Shown in pieces: positions 12,201-22,254 of a DNA stretch of 64,000 nucleotides. Every line of letters begins with the position of its first letter. The stretch's first letter is position 1. Source of the stretch: Carposina sasakii (lineage: Eukaryota > Arthropoda > Insecta > Lepidoptera > Carposinidae); NCBI GenBank assembly GCA_014607495.2, contig CP053161.1, positions 7,883,115 through 7,947,114 on the forward strand. Reading direction: 5' to 3'. The position numbers were made by a program, and so were the translations under genes. Under the pieces are notes generated by a model. The model saw nothing but the letters and a program-made list of their open reading frames with translations. It made no database searches and had not been told where the DNA came from.

Positions 12201-12892
12201 TTTTATCTAATACAGTAACTTACTATCATAATTTAAAAATCAAATGCATAATTACACTAAAAAACATACGTTAACCTATTTAAAAAGATAAAATAATTGA
12301 CTTACCTGAGCAACTCAAATATTCGCGCACGAAAATGTCAAAAAATGGCGGGTAACCGATTACTTTGTTAACTTTTTTTATGCTCTCATAGAAGCTGACG
12401 CCATCTATCATTTATTTAAAGTATTAATTAGTCTAAATAATAGACCTCCCCCAACAAACTTTTATTAGAGCAAAAATGAGAATTGAGCGGGAATGCCTGG
12501 TGTCGTCGCTTCGCATTTAGTACAGAGGGCGCTAATGGGTTAAGTAATATAATGTTTACAAAATTGTGTGTTAATGAACAAGCGATGAAGTGAAAAATGT
12601 GATGTGCAGCTTGAAAATGATCTGTTATTTTTTAAGGAGGATTTGGAGTCAGGCAGCCAGCCACCTAACACTGTGCCAAATGTTTAGCAATATGGCATAA
12701 GGACATGTTGACAATATTGTAAATTATTTGTTAGTAGTATGACTACATATTATACTTAATGTATTCTTTTCAGAACTAGTGACAAAGTTTTTGATTTCAC
12801 CTGAAGAAGAGAAATCAAAAGTAGAAGAAAAATTGGCAAATGAAATACCATTGATGAAACAATTGGTTCAAGAAATTAAGAAATATAAATAG
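6221..12892 (+). CDS. Ufl1: UFL1, E3 UFM1-protein ligase 1 (six coding exons)
   Basis: UFL1 is the scaffold-type E3 that transfers the ubiquitin-like UFM1 to targets at the ER with DDRGK1 (family knowledge). Exons by splice consensus and phase: 6221-6303, 6399-7384, 7475-7910, 8271-8729, 8896-9107, 12774-12892 (stop TAG 12890-12892). They join in frame to 764 codons; the human protein has about 794. It starts MTASTDWDEIKRLAADFQ; the N-terminal half is winged-helix-like repeats (LVAGYLISHNYLEK; LQGYVNVSELTLQYDLP). A Lys/Arg- then Ser/Asp-rich linker covers about residues 400-465 (EKREERRRKAASGKSGGG; SHDSDSDDGS). The C-terminal half is helical and ends VQEIKKYK. There is no catalytic cysteine domain, as expected. 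The last intron is 3.7 kb because of transposon DNA. The start follows CAAA; no promoter was identified. Confidence 0.93.
8810..8872. repeat. perfect 27-bp inverted repeat in UFL1 intron 4
   Basis: Arms 8810-8836 and 8846-8872 are exact reverse complements around a 9-nt loop. The hairpin sits in the 166-bp fourth intron and ends 23 bp before the acceptor of exon 5, so it occupies the branch-point/polypyrimidine zone. Confidence 0.85.
9238..9525 (+). pseudogene. degenerate duplicate of UFL1 terminal exon and 3' flank
   Basis: 9238-9405 repeats the intron end, acceptor TTTTCAG and last exon found intact at 12669-12892 (shared words TGCCAAATGTTTAGCAA, CACCTGAAGAAGAGAAATCA, TTGGTTCAAGAAAT). Small deletions shift the frame, so it cannot supply the C-terminus. 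9420-9525 repeats the left end of the MITE at 12909. The copy therefore includes exon, stop and the following transposon. Confidence 0.8.
9700..11690 (+). mobile_element. degraded non-LTR retrotransposon (endonuclease and RT remnants)
   Basis: Plus-strand fragments in shifting frames match non-LTR motifs. Near 9790-9860 VDTGGPLRGRPYGGVG resembles the APE-endonuclease GRPYGG block. Near 10985-11035 PGPDGLSNIVLDRC matches the RT 'GPDGI.N..L' block. Near 11515-11570 GVRQG and SLFNLYI-like words appear, and near 11640-11670 RFFADDMVLLS is the RT catalytic FADD box. No frame longer than about 80 codons survives, so it is dead. The clade (CR1/Jockey/RTE-like) cannot be decided by eye. Confidence 0.7.
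11761..12096 (-). pseudogene. piggyBac-derived transposase N-terminal fragment
   Basis: An open frame of 111 codons from ATG at 12096: MKRFSAANHYRGLEEAVNAI, then an acidic stretch with ILPPGPDVLTDEEEEEED and a basic cluster KRRR near the end (residues about 90-95). A short N-terminus with 'PP..D.LTDEE' is typical of piggyBac transposases and PGBD proteins. The DDD catalytic core is absent: the frame stops at 11761 where LINE-like sequence begins. Strand and position agree with the right piggyBac end at 12542. Confidence 0.65.
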
Positions 12893-12908
12893 CTTTTTGA
12901 TAATTTAT

Positions 12909-13356
12909 TAGGCTGGTTTCACAGTTTTCCGGTCGACGTATGATGCTAGAACATTGTATCACAGCCGCTTGGATGTTAGAAACCGCGTGTTTGTGAAACG
13001 ATATTCTAGTGCCACAGGCGCGCCTGGAGCGGATCTCTCACATAGCTCTGAAACGAGCCTTAAATTATGCTTATAAGTACATCTCTATTAATATAATTAT
13101 ATTGTTAATTTGTCTGTAGGTATGTGTGTTTGTAATCTGATTTCCCCATAGATTACCTCCCCCTAAATGGGCCGGAGCGGGTCTCCCGCCCCCTTTACGT
13201 AACTTGCAGAAGCAGAGCGATAGCAAAAATTGAGAATGTGGAGCGGGAGGATGCCTCGCGCTCGCTCCGCACATATTCAATTTTCGCTGTCGCATTGCTA
13301 TGTCGCTACTTCAAATTAGGTAATAGCCCTGCCGGATAGCTGTGAAACCAGCCTAA
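12909..13356. mobile_element. MITE family D directly after UFL1 stop codon
   Basis: Terminal inverted repeats GGCTGGTTTCACAG.TTTTCCGG (left) and CCGGATAGCTGTGAAACCAGCC (right), each bordered by TA. An inner palindrome (AGCAGAGCGATAGC.. / ..CGCTGTCGCATTGCT) resembles family F. It begins about 16 bp after the UFL1 stop, so the UFL1 3' UTR probably contains it. The left end is duplicated at 9420-9525. Confidence 0.65.
13147..13167. repeat. solo P-like terminal repeat
   Basis: CATAGATTACCTCCCCCTAAA closely matches the end of the element at 14565-16561 but has no partner nearby. It lies inside MITE D. Confidence 0.4.
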
Positions 13357-13505
13357 TACCAGGCAGAGCTGCGAGTTTAAAATATACCTAGCCGTGCATG
13401 CATGCATATGCATTAAGTACACCAAATAATTTGAAAGTAATATTTACTGCACGCTCCCATAGAAATATGGGAAATTATCCATATTCGACCCCTATAATCC
13501 GCAAA

Positions 13506-13955
13506 TTTTTTTTTTTTTTTTTTTTTAGTTTATCCCGAAGGAAAGGCAAGGGGAACTAAGCCCATACAGCCTAATCATTGTTTAGTAAAATGTATTCTGA
13601 ATTTATGATGAATGACAATGATGATGATTGGAAACGTCGGGAAAATCCTCAAGAACAAGTGTAAAGTTAGTCAAAATGAAAAATTATTGCAGAAACAACT
13701 TACATGCGCCCATGAAGAGATCGTAATCTGGCTAAAGTTTTACTCGGCTTATCTGCGTATAAAACCATGCACACGCAATAGATTCACATCACAAGTAATC
13801 AAAATATAACTTATCTACCAGAAAACATCACTTTTCGGACACATGCAAGCTATTTACAAATAATTTTTCATTTTCACAAGAAAATTACACCTGCACCAAT
13901 AGAAATATAATTATAATTCTATTCCTGCACCCTTCCAGCTTTTCCCGCCGAATCC
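13506..13955 (-). mobile_element. SINE-like family C, copy 4
   Basis: Reverse orientation: a T run, TAGTTTATCCCGAAGG at the left and CCAGCTTTTCCCGCCGAATCC at the right. It carries an extra block (about 13895-13930, AATAGAAATATAATTATAA..) that is also in copy 5 but not in copies 1-3 or 6. Confidence 0.65.
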
Positions 13956-14054
13956 CTATAATCCGCCAATAATAGAAATATAACCTATATGCATTTTTTT
14001 TTTTTTTTTTTTTTTTTTTTATGAACCTATATGTATATTTTATTATTATTTTAT

Positions 14055-14486
14055 TTAGTTTATCCAGAAGGAAAGGCAAGGGGAACTAAGCCCATACAGC
14101 CTAATCATTGTCTAGTAAAATGATTTCTGAATTTATGATGGATGATAATGATGATGATGAAACGTCGGGAAAATCCTAAGAAAGAACAAGTGTAAAGTTA
14201 GACAAAATGAAAAATTATTGCAGAAACAACTTACATGCGCCCATGAAAAAATCGTAATCCAGCTAAAGTTTTACTCGGCTTACCTGCATATAAAACCATG
14301 CACACGCAATAGATTCACATCACAAGTAATCAAAATATAACTTATCTACCAGAAAACATCACTTTTCGGACACATGCAAGCTATTTACAAATAATTTTTC
14401 ATTTTCACAAGAAAATTACACCTGCACCAATAGAAATATAATTATAATTCTATTCCTGCACCCTTCCAGCTTTTCCCGCCGAATCC
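14055..14486 (-). mobile_element. SINE-like family C, copy 5
   Basis: Nearly identical to copy 4, including the private internal block, and separated from it by a T-rich spacer. The pair most likely arose by local duplication rather than two insertions. Confidence 0.65.
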
Positions 14487-14556
14487 CTATATGTATAGGT
14501 TATAATATAGGTTATATTTCTATTCCGCTAATGGCAAAAGGTTTAGCTTCAAGTAG

Positions 14557-14564
14557 GTATTAAC
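14557..14564. repeat. target-site duplication, left (GTATTAAC)
   Basis: Eight bases repeated exactly at 16562-16569, immediately outside the inverted ends of the P-like element. Confidence 0.8.
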
Positions 14565-15592
14565 CATAGATTACCTCCTAAAGATACCGTTTCCAAAGAT
14601 TTTAGTATGAACTCTAGTTCACTGAATTTGGCGGAATGCAAAGAAGTGCGGGACGTAATACTGCACTGTGATTGGCTATTTCAAGGTCGCATTGAAAATG
14701 GCGAGGGAAATAGTGATGCGACAAAGTAGAACGAAACTATCTAAGTATCGATATTTATGCACTTTAAGCGATTTTTATTTTATCGATATCATTTTATTTT
14801 ACATACATACATATTCACACTTCTGTTCAATTCAGATTAATTTAGAAGGTCTCTGCGATTAAATTCATGTTTGCTTGAGTTGACAGAATTTTATTCCAAT
14901 AACATTATGTAAGAAAACAACTACAAACTTTAATAAATTTCAGTACGAAATTTGATATTATACCAATTCGCCCCGTTTTACAGTACACAATGTTTGCTAT
15001 TATTTTTACCCAGCTGCGGCAAGACAAAAATAATTTTAGCAGACTATGTATGTATCTAAATTTATAGATGTGTTCTACAGCGGCTAAACTAATAAATTAT
15101 TTTTTGTAAATGAGGTGTTAATCGATTTTTTAATATGATCCGGGTGACAGACAACATTTTCTAGTAAAACGCCATCAGCCATATGAGCCATGAGGAACGT
15201 ATATAGTACAAATGTATATTACGGAATTTACAGCCAAAAAAGTAGGATGTTAAATGAAAGCAAATCCTGAGTTTAAAAATATAATAATAACACAATCAAT
15301 ATTAATGCGTAAAGCGAAAACGTTGTGCACTAGAAATACTTTTTATTAAATAATATATCGAAATACTCTAATATGGCCAAACGACCATGAGGTGACCACT
15401 TGAATCCGTTTCTTGGGAATTAACATTTTTTGTATGCAGTTACTTAGTTGATTGGATCCATTTGTTTTTTCTCTCAGGGCATTTAGGAAACCTACGATGA
15501 AGAAGGTTTTTAGTATTTCTTTTATTCTTTATTAACATACTCATCAAAATCTTGATACTTTTGCCATCGGATATGTACTTGGCGACCACAGG

Positions 15593-15942
15593 CACCGTCA
15601 AATATCGATTTTGAAAGCAACCCGAACCAAAACTAAAAAGTTCAAAATGGCGGTCACTTTTATTGATTCGGACACGGGATCTGGGTTTGGAAACCGCAGA
15701 CACTGTCAAATATCGATTTTGAGAGCAATCCGGCCTTTAACTAAAAAGTTCAAAATGGCGGCCACTTTTATTGATTGGACACGAGATCTGGGTTTGGAAA
15801 CCGCAGACACTGTCAAATATCGATTTTGAGAGCAATCTGGCCTTAAAAAAGTTCAAAATGGCGGCCACTTTTATTGATTTGGACACGGAATCTGGGTTCG
15901 GAAACCGCAGGCCTGTCAAATATCGATTTTAAAAGTAATCCA
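15593..15942. repeat. 107-bp tandem repeat inside P-like element
   Basis: GTCAAATATCGATTTTGA recurs at 15597, 15705, 15812 and 15915, giving units of 108, 107 and 103 bp. Each contains AAAGTTCAAAATGGCGGYCAC and CTGGGTTTGGAAACCGCAG. Open frames crossing it are repeat artefacts. Confidence 0.85.
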
Positions 15943-16272
15943 TATAGTCTACAGACTATTCTAGCTGCGGCATCAGGTCAAGGTCTTATAACTGCTTTGT
16001 CATCGAAACTACAAAATTACTATAAAATAAAATATTTTATTCTATTGTTATCGATACAAAGTCGATTACGTTATACATTCACTTCACTAGCTCACGACGT
16101 ACTATTACTGTTGACAGTGACAGTGACGTTGACATATGTAAGACAGTGACAACAATAGTGATTAATGTGTTGAGGAAAAGAGACGACATATTGTAGTGCG
16201 ATTATTGACCAGTATAAACTGATCTCCGCGTCCATTGAAAAAAACATAAATAAGAAAATTTAATTTACTTAC

Positions 16273-16352
16273 CGGTGAAATGTTATGCCATCTTTTTTGT
16301 AACTTGACGTCTTAGCGTTCTTTCCACACCATTTCACGGAACAAGAACCCAT
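16273..16352 (-). CDS. THAP-domain first exon (P-like transposase or derivative)
   Basis: ATG at 16352, then MGSCSVKWCGKNAKTSSYKK followed by DGITFH and a split R codon before GTAAGT (16272-16267). The C-x4-C spacing, then G-I-T-F-H-R, is the first half of a THAP (C2CH) DNA-binding finger. In P elements this domain binds the transposon ends. The following exon, which should carry the remaining C and H, was not found within the element; it may be deleted or too diverged. A host THAP gene is the alternative, but the position inside matched inverted repeats favours the transposon. Confidence 0.65.
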
Positions 16353-16561
16353 GATGACACGGTTATTTAATGAAAAGTAATAAGTTTTTAAATAAAAACA
16401 ATGCAATTTACACGCACTTGCGCACGGGTCATTAACTTGGTAACTGACTGGGTTTTTATTTCCGCTAGCTTTCCGAGCGCGGAATTATATACAACCCAGA
16501 TACAGTATGAGTGGCGCGCGTATTTTATCCTGTATGAGGTATCTTTAGGAGGTAATCTATG

Positions 16562-16569
16562 GTATTAAC
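16562..16569. repeat. target-site duplication, right (GTATTAAC)
   Basis: Exact match to 14557-14564. Confidence 0.8.
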
Positions 16570-16930
16570 ACAGAACACTAAACTCCCCTTGTTATACCAT
16601 AGGTCATACATACCATACACACACCGTTCATACCTTAGACTAAGTAATCACTAGATTGAGCTCATACAAACGCTGCAAGAAAAACGGTCCAACTTTTTTG
16701 ATTTTAAAAGTAGAATACAAGCATGACGTCACAGAAGTTGTCATTTTATCGGTGCATAGGGATGCCAGCTTACCTTGTTAATTGGGGAAAACATAAAAAT
16801 ATCAGTTCATGAAAATAAATTATAATACATAACATAATATTTTTATTTAGCACAAAGACAATTTTTATTTTAAATAACTGTGATATACTCATGGAATTTT
16901 AAAATAATTTGAAATATAATTGAAATAATT

Positions 16931-17133
16931 TGGCAGCGACTCGAAAAATAAGTGATAATTATAAATATTTAAATAGTTAAAGATGACTTTCTTAAAGTAT
17001 TAGGTATTAAGTTGTAAATATTTAAATAATTTGAGATATTTAATATGTATTAAGTAGATAAATTAGTTACGTTATTTATCGCTTTTTAGAAAATTTAAAG
17101 TTTGAAGTCGGTTAATTTTTTTTTTCTAAAAGT
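16931..17133. repeat. dispersed repeat, inverted partner at 25971
   Basis: TGGCAGCGACTCGAAAAATAAGTGATAATT through GAAGTCGGTTAATTTTTTTTTCTAAAAG appears reverse-complemented at 25971-26164 with scattered changes. The ends carry the GAAGTCGG.. word, also seen near 35675. 16562-16930 beside it is AT-rich with no gene seen. Confidence 0.65.
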
Positions 17134-17227
17134 CAGTTTATATTTAATATATTTGTAACCAAAACGTGATGTCAAAAAAAAGTGCGTACATCCAAAAATT
17201 TGAAATAACACAACTTAATGGGATACT

Positions 17228-18029
17228 GGGGTGCGTTTGTGTAAGCCGGCGAAATCTACAATAGCCGGTCTAAAATTTAAATTGATTTAAATTTGTCAAA
17301 CACCCCGTTCAAGCACTCCGCGAGGCGAAAAATTAAACTGTCAAAATTTTATCCGACCCGTTCACGTTCGTCCGCTGGTATAAATTTTCGCCTGGCTAGG
17401 ACCCTGTAAATTCTAGCGTGCTTTTTAGGTCGCGAAATCTTATCCTGTTGTCAGATTGACACTAATGACAGCTGTCTGTTGCCCACTTTTTTGCTCGATT
17501 CGCGCTTTGATTGAATACTTTTAAATTGAGTTGATGCCAAACAGTTATTTCCAAAAGAAAACACGAGTGAATAATTTATTGTATTGTGTGTGAGTTCCCA
17601 AATACAAAGGATCGTTCCCCTTCTTGGCCCTTAAATGAAATTTGGCGGCCACTTTTAAATTTTTGACATCAAATTGTGGGAACTGCCAGGAACCTAGATG
17701 AAATTGGGCACCCGGCTCTTAATGATTTACTTTTATTATTTTTGACAGAAATGTGTTTGAACTGCCAGGTAGAGTCGAAATTGAAGGTAATTTTAACTGT
17801 GTAATTATTTCAAAATCACGAAGATTACAACAAAAATAATGGAAAAACTCTCCAAGTGTCGAGTTGAATAGATATTGTTCCTTGACAAACTGCCAAATTG
17901 AATTCAAAATGACAGCTGATATTTTTGACATACCGGAAGCACTGTTTGACTCCGTTCAGCGATCCCTCGCTAGATATCGAAATTTTTAACCGGCTAAGAT
18001 TTCGCCGGCTTACACGAATGGCGCACCCC
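17228..18029. mobile_element. terminal-inverted-repeat element, 802 bp
   Basis: The left end GGGGTGCG..TTTGTGTAAGCCGGCGAAATCT matches the inverted right end GGGGTGCGCCATTCGTGTAAGCCGGCGAAATCT, with a 3-bp gap and one mismatch. No flanking duplication could be fixed and no transposase frame is present, so the superfamily is open. Confidence 0.65.
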
Positions 18030-18228
18030 ATTTATTATTTTTGACAGGAGCGAGAAAAAAAAATGTTGTTAGGATGAACCTAGTTCTCACTCCTGTTTAG
18101 CCGTAAAGTAAACGTATTGGTATTGAGGTAAGCCTCAATCTGAGAATTGGTTATATGTAATCAAAGGTTCATACCATTGCGAGTTAGTTTCTTTACAATC
18201 GATGACCTCGTTCATATTATCACTAAGT

Positions 18229-18460
18229 CAGCGGTTCCCGAAAGGTGGTCCGCGATCGAACCCTGGGGTTCCGTGATTTAGCGAGGGCCGCAAGGGTTCC
18301 GTAAACGGCATATATTATCACACGTTCGAACGTGACCAACGTTGTTCGCGCGCACCGAAGTAGTACTATCAAATTATGAAGTAGAAGGTTCCGTTAGGAA
18401 AAGTATAATTATTTTGCATAGAAGGATGTCGTCCTTGGCAAAAAAAATTGGGAACCCCTG
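18229..18460. mobile_element. hAT-like MITE (putative)
   Basis: Starts CAGCGGTTCCCGAAAGGTGGTCCGCG and ends GGGAACCCCTG, the CAGnGGTTCCC type of end seen in hAT MITEs. The flanking octamers (CACTAAGT and ATCTAGAA) do not match, so the call rests on the ends only. Confidence 0.5.
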
Positions 18461-18773
18461 ATCTAGAAGTAGTACACAAGATAGCGATATTTTATGTCCT
18501 AGGTACTGGCATGCCATTCTCGATTTACAACGCTCTTTCTACGGTACAGTCAGCTTTATCAATTCTTAAGTAGATGAACACATCCGGCTCAGATTTTCAA
18601 TGTAAGGTCACTAAACACGGGTTACTTTAGGGGATAACATAAGTACCTACCTAATCGCTTAAAACAAGATAGGCGCCAGAATATGAATGAACATCATTAA
18701 AGTTCAAGGTTATTAACTGAACACTACTCGTCAAAAGTCACACAATGTTTGAATGAAAATGAAAATTGCTGAT

Positions 18774-19436
18774 CGTTATAATATCCAAATACATCATAAC
18801 ATTCAATTTATCAAAAGTCACTAAACAATATAAAATTCTTGTTTTGATTATCTAGTGTCAATCATGGCTATCTCCAAAAATAACTTGACATCATAAATGA
18901 CAAAAGTAACTGAACATTCGTTTTTTTTATTTTTTTTTTGGGGTTTAACGCGGCTCCGATACCGTCAGCTGTCAGCAGCAGCGTGCACGCACAGCACATC
19001 CATTAGACTGCCCACTCTTGCACACTCGCATGGAGGTCCAACGCTGATACAGCTCCGGCGCCGTCAGGTATCAGCTCGATTTAGCAGGAAGTACACAGTA
19101 CTCATTCATTAGCGAAACTGTCCACTCTTGCACACTTTTGCAGGTTCAATGCGATACAGTTCTGGCGGCGACTTTGATTCGTCAACAGTAACTGTTTATT
19201 GGGATATGCCAGCAGATACTATCCCTTAACTAAAAAGTTCAAAATGCTCACTTTTTTTTTTGACACCGGTCTAATGCGGATAGGCGCAACACCTAATAGA
19301 CAATCTATTGAAGAAATAATATCACGGACTTAACTAAAATTAAAATGGCGGCCCTTTGTATTTTTGAAATTGTTTATCCGACCTCCATGGCATCTGCTGT
19401 TAAACATAAAAAAAGCTTATGTCAATCTTATTCTCT
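18774..19436. repeat. 0.6-kb duplicated sequence, copy 1
   Basis: Collinear with 26388-26998 in the same orientation. Shared blocks include ATAATATCCAAATACATCAT, TAGTGTCAATCATGGCTATC, TTTAACGCGGCTCCGATACC and CCGACCTCCATGGCATCTGC, separated by small insertions. No coding function or inverted ends seen. Confidence 0.8.
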
Positions 19437-22254
19437 TTGAACTGAACATCAAATCCATTGTGTTACAGTTTACAGTCAGCACCACATCATACATATGAAT
19501 ATATAGCGTACCTTATAATATTCGCAATTCAAGATTATGCTATTATATAAAGTCAAAAATTGATTAAATCGGGTCCTATATTTTATAAAAGGGGTAGCTA
19601 AAATTATGACTCCTGCAATATTGTCAATCTGGGAGGTTGCGGGATGGTTGTATAAATAGCAGGGTAGAAATTTTTGCAAATGGTGTCACTTTTTCTTGAC
19701 TGTTGAGTTTGTAAGACGTTACTCTGCTTGATCTCTAAGTTCTATTTAAAAAAGTCATGGTGCAACGCTAATATAATCTATTTGCAGACGGCGAATCGGG
19801 TTTCTTGCTGCTTCTTTCCCAACGAATGAAATTCACTATATCGCTACTACGAAGCAGCTTTAAAACTACGTATAAGTGATAAATAAATAGACAATTTCTA
19901 CAAAATCACAGCACCGACTGCGATGTTTTTGAGTCGCTGACCAGGAAAAGCATCCTGAATATAAAAACTGCTGCGCCAACGAGTAATCAAATCGGTGACA
20001 CTTCAGAAGTGGGATGCCGGAAAATGTAAACCCGCCCTGCCATCACAGGTGTCCACGGGTAAACTGCCCAAGAAAAGATTTGCGAAAGCCATGGCAAAAT
20101 CGGTGAAGAATGTACACAAAAGGATGGAGATTTTTTTTTTATGGACAACTGGAATATATTCAACATGAAACAACAGAAAGAATCTGGAGAAACAAGAAGA
20201 TGAAGACAATGTAATTACTAGAACCCAATCAATGATGCTGCTGTACTACCTAAATTCCATGCTGTTGCTGTCATGCTGTTAAGAGCGCCAGTGTCAAGAT
20301 TTTTTAATGTCCATCTGCAGTGGGAGCCGATTCCGCATCACAACTTAAAGGTTGCAGATATATTTGTTTGTTAGCTCTGCCCAGTATGTGGATACTTATA
20401 TCAAAATCCTTGCTTCATACCGTACCGTTGGTACGTGATTTTTGTTTTAGTGTAGTTCATACGGTTAGCGTAGGTTACCGTACGTAAATGTCGTACCTAC
20501 CAGAAAGAAAACCACTATGTTAGTTGCACAAACAGTACGTCGAGGAAGCAAAATATTGCCGTAAGCATCAATTTTTACAAAAATCTCGGTGCACAAATGA
20601 TGACATTATCTGCATTACTGCTGCGTTTGACTTTATTGGGGTACCTAAGTATTTCAAATAATGTTCCGTTATTAAGTTTTAATTACCACTGCTAAGGTAT
20701 GTTTGACTAGCAAGATTTATTTAGTTCCAAATTACTAAACAACCGAATGTGGTGAGTCCATACCTATCGGGAATATTGTTATTTACTAAAATACCTGTAG
20801 AAACTATAAATGCATAAGGTTGTGCACGACAATTGTGCGGGCAATGATATATATGAATGCAGGAGGTCTGCTATTGCTACCTGGTAATGACCCTATTAAT
20901 ACTAATAAACAAACTTCCTATAAACGACTTACGTGACAGTATTACTGTAACGAACATTATTAAAATAAACTAAAATACTACAAAGTTTCTTAACAATATG
21001 GAAACCTATATGCAATTCAGTATATAACTATTTCCCTAGCTTCTACCCATGACACCAATGACACTGGATAATGCATATCCAAACTTTTTCCATTATCTTT
21101 TACAAAATTCAAAAGTTATATCCTCAAGTAATGGAGTATGTGTAATAACTAATAAGTGAAATACAAATTAAGTAGATATAACTTTCTAGATGTGTCCAAA
21201 GGGATAACGATGTTTGTCAACTGTGTAGCACTATCACACAAACCTCGTTGGTTTCACAAAGTGCTATTGAAACTAAGTTTTTTGTAAACCATTTTCACAA
21301 AAGATAAATAAAGTTTGACAAAAAAAAGTAAAAAGTAGATTGTATTGGTGGTTTGTCCTGTTGGAAAATGAAGATTTTTGTCAGCAAACCTAAGCAAACA
21401 TGTTTTTATTACGTGGAGTGATTGTAGTAATTTGCACTTACATGCTGGATTTCAAAAATATAGGTACTTTGAAATCTACCCACACTAGGGTAATTATCGT
21501 TAAGATAATTTGGTTCTAAATTATGTTCTCTTGTTTCATGATGGCAATAATCCATCAGCATCGGTGTTCATGGTTATTAGTTTCTGGAGACCGTCGCCAC
21601 CGCTTGGGGCCGTGTACGGGGGTAATCTGTGGGCCGTACAGAAGAGCACCTGGCTGTTGTGGCGTATCAGGAGCTGCTTATTCTGGGTAAGATCGAAACA
21701 TGTAATTTGTTTAATATGTAGGTCCTGTGTGAATTTTGCAACTTTAATCTAATAGTTTATGAAAGTTTTTCAAGATACGGCTTTTTCATCGTGTATATCC
21801 TTGTCGTTATCATAATAAGTTACGACCCGTTTTATTATATTATGTGTAGATATGACATACGAACACAATCAATTCACCTTACAATAGATTCAAACCATGG
21901 GGTGTAGTAGCATAAATGCGAGACTTTTGTCTGGGCTTTATGTTTCTGGGCTTGATTGTTGGCATCTTCTAGCTACGCCATGCAGTTAGTATTTGGGAAG
22001 GTGGTCAAAGAGAGGCCCTTTACTGAGACTAACAATAAATGATATTGAGTAAATGTGTACTGACACACGAAAGTATTATTTAGTATTCATTGCATGACTA
22101 CAATATAATTATTTGATCCTTATATGGATTTAGCGGGTATGCCGTTATTAGCAATCGTGATAAATAGGAATTATGGAAGGTAAATGCGGCATATTGCAAT
22201 ACGATACCCTAGTTTCTATAGTAGGTATATAGATAAATTAGGTAGTACACTCGT
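19437..22254. other. gene-free stretch
   Basis: No convincing exon or intact element. A short GC-richer patch at 21570-21680 is followed by a donor-like GGTAAGAT but encodes nothing I recognise in any frame. The rest is AT-rich with scattered stops. Confidence 0.4.

Larger units (their letters stand above)
9199..12542. mobile_element. piggyBac-type ends enclosing composite insertion in UFL1 intron 5
   Basis: The left end reads TTAA then CCCATTAACGCCC (9199-9215); the right end reads GGGCGCTAATGGG then TTAA (12526-12542). The inverted ends match at 12 of 13 positions and each abuts TTAA, the signature of piggyBac insertion. Inside are a broken copy of UFL1 exon 6 plus MITE sequence (9238-9525), a LINE remnant (about 9700-11690) and a minus-strand piggyBac-like N-terminal frame (11761-12096). 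The order of events is unclear: the captured exon copy starts only about 25 bp inside the left end. Confidence 0.7.
14565..16561 (-). mobile_element. P-element-like DNA transposon with THAP exon
   Basis: The ends are perfect 24-bp inverted repeats starting CATAGATTACCTCC (14565-14588 and 16538-16561), flanked by an exact 8-bp duplication GTATTAAC. An 8-bp duplication, ends starting CA, and a THAP zinc-finger exon just inside the right end (16273-16352, minus strand) together fit the P superfamily. At 1997 bp it is shorter than an autonomous P element and I find no transposase core, so it is probably an internally deleted, non-autonomous copy. A 107-bp tandem repeat occupies part of its middle. 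The identical ends and duplication suggest a fairly recent insertion. Confidence 0.72.

Noticed and set aside
18221..18468. 8-bp target duplication for the hAT-like MITE
   Set aside because: The flanking octamers do not match.
21510..21752. GC-richer 80-codon frame with donor-like end
   Set aside because: No recognisable protein in any frame and no paired acceptor or neighbouring exon.
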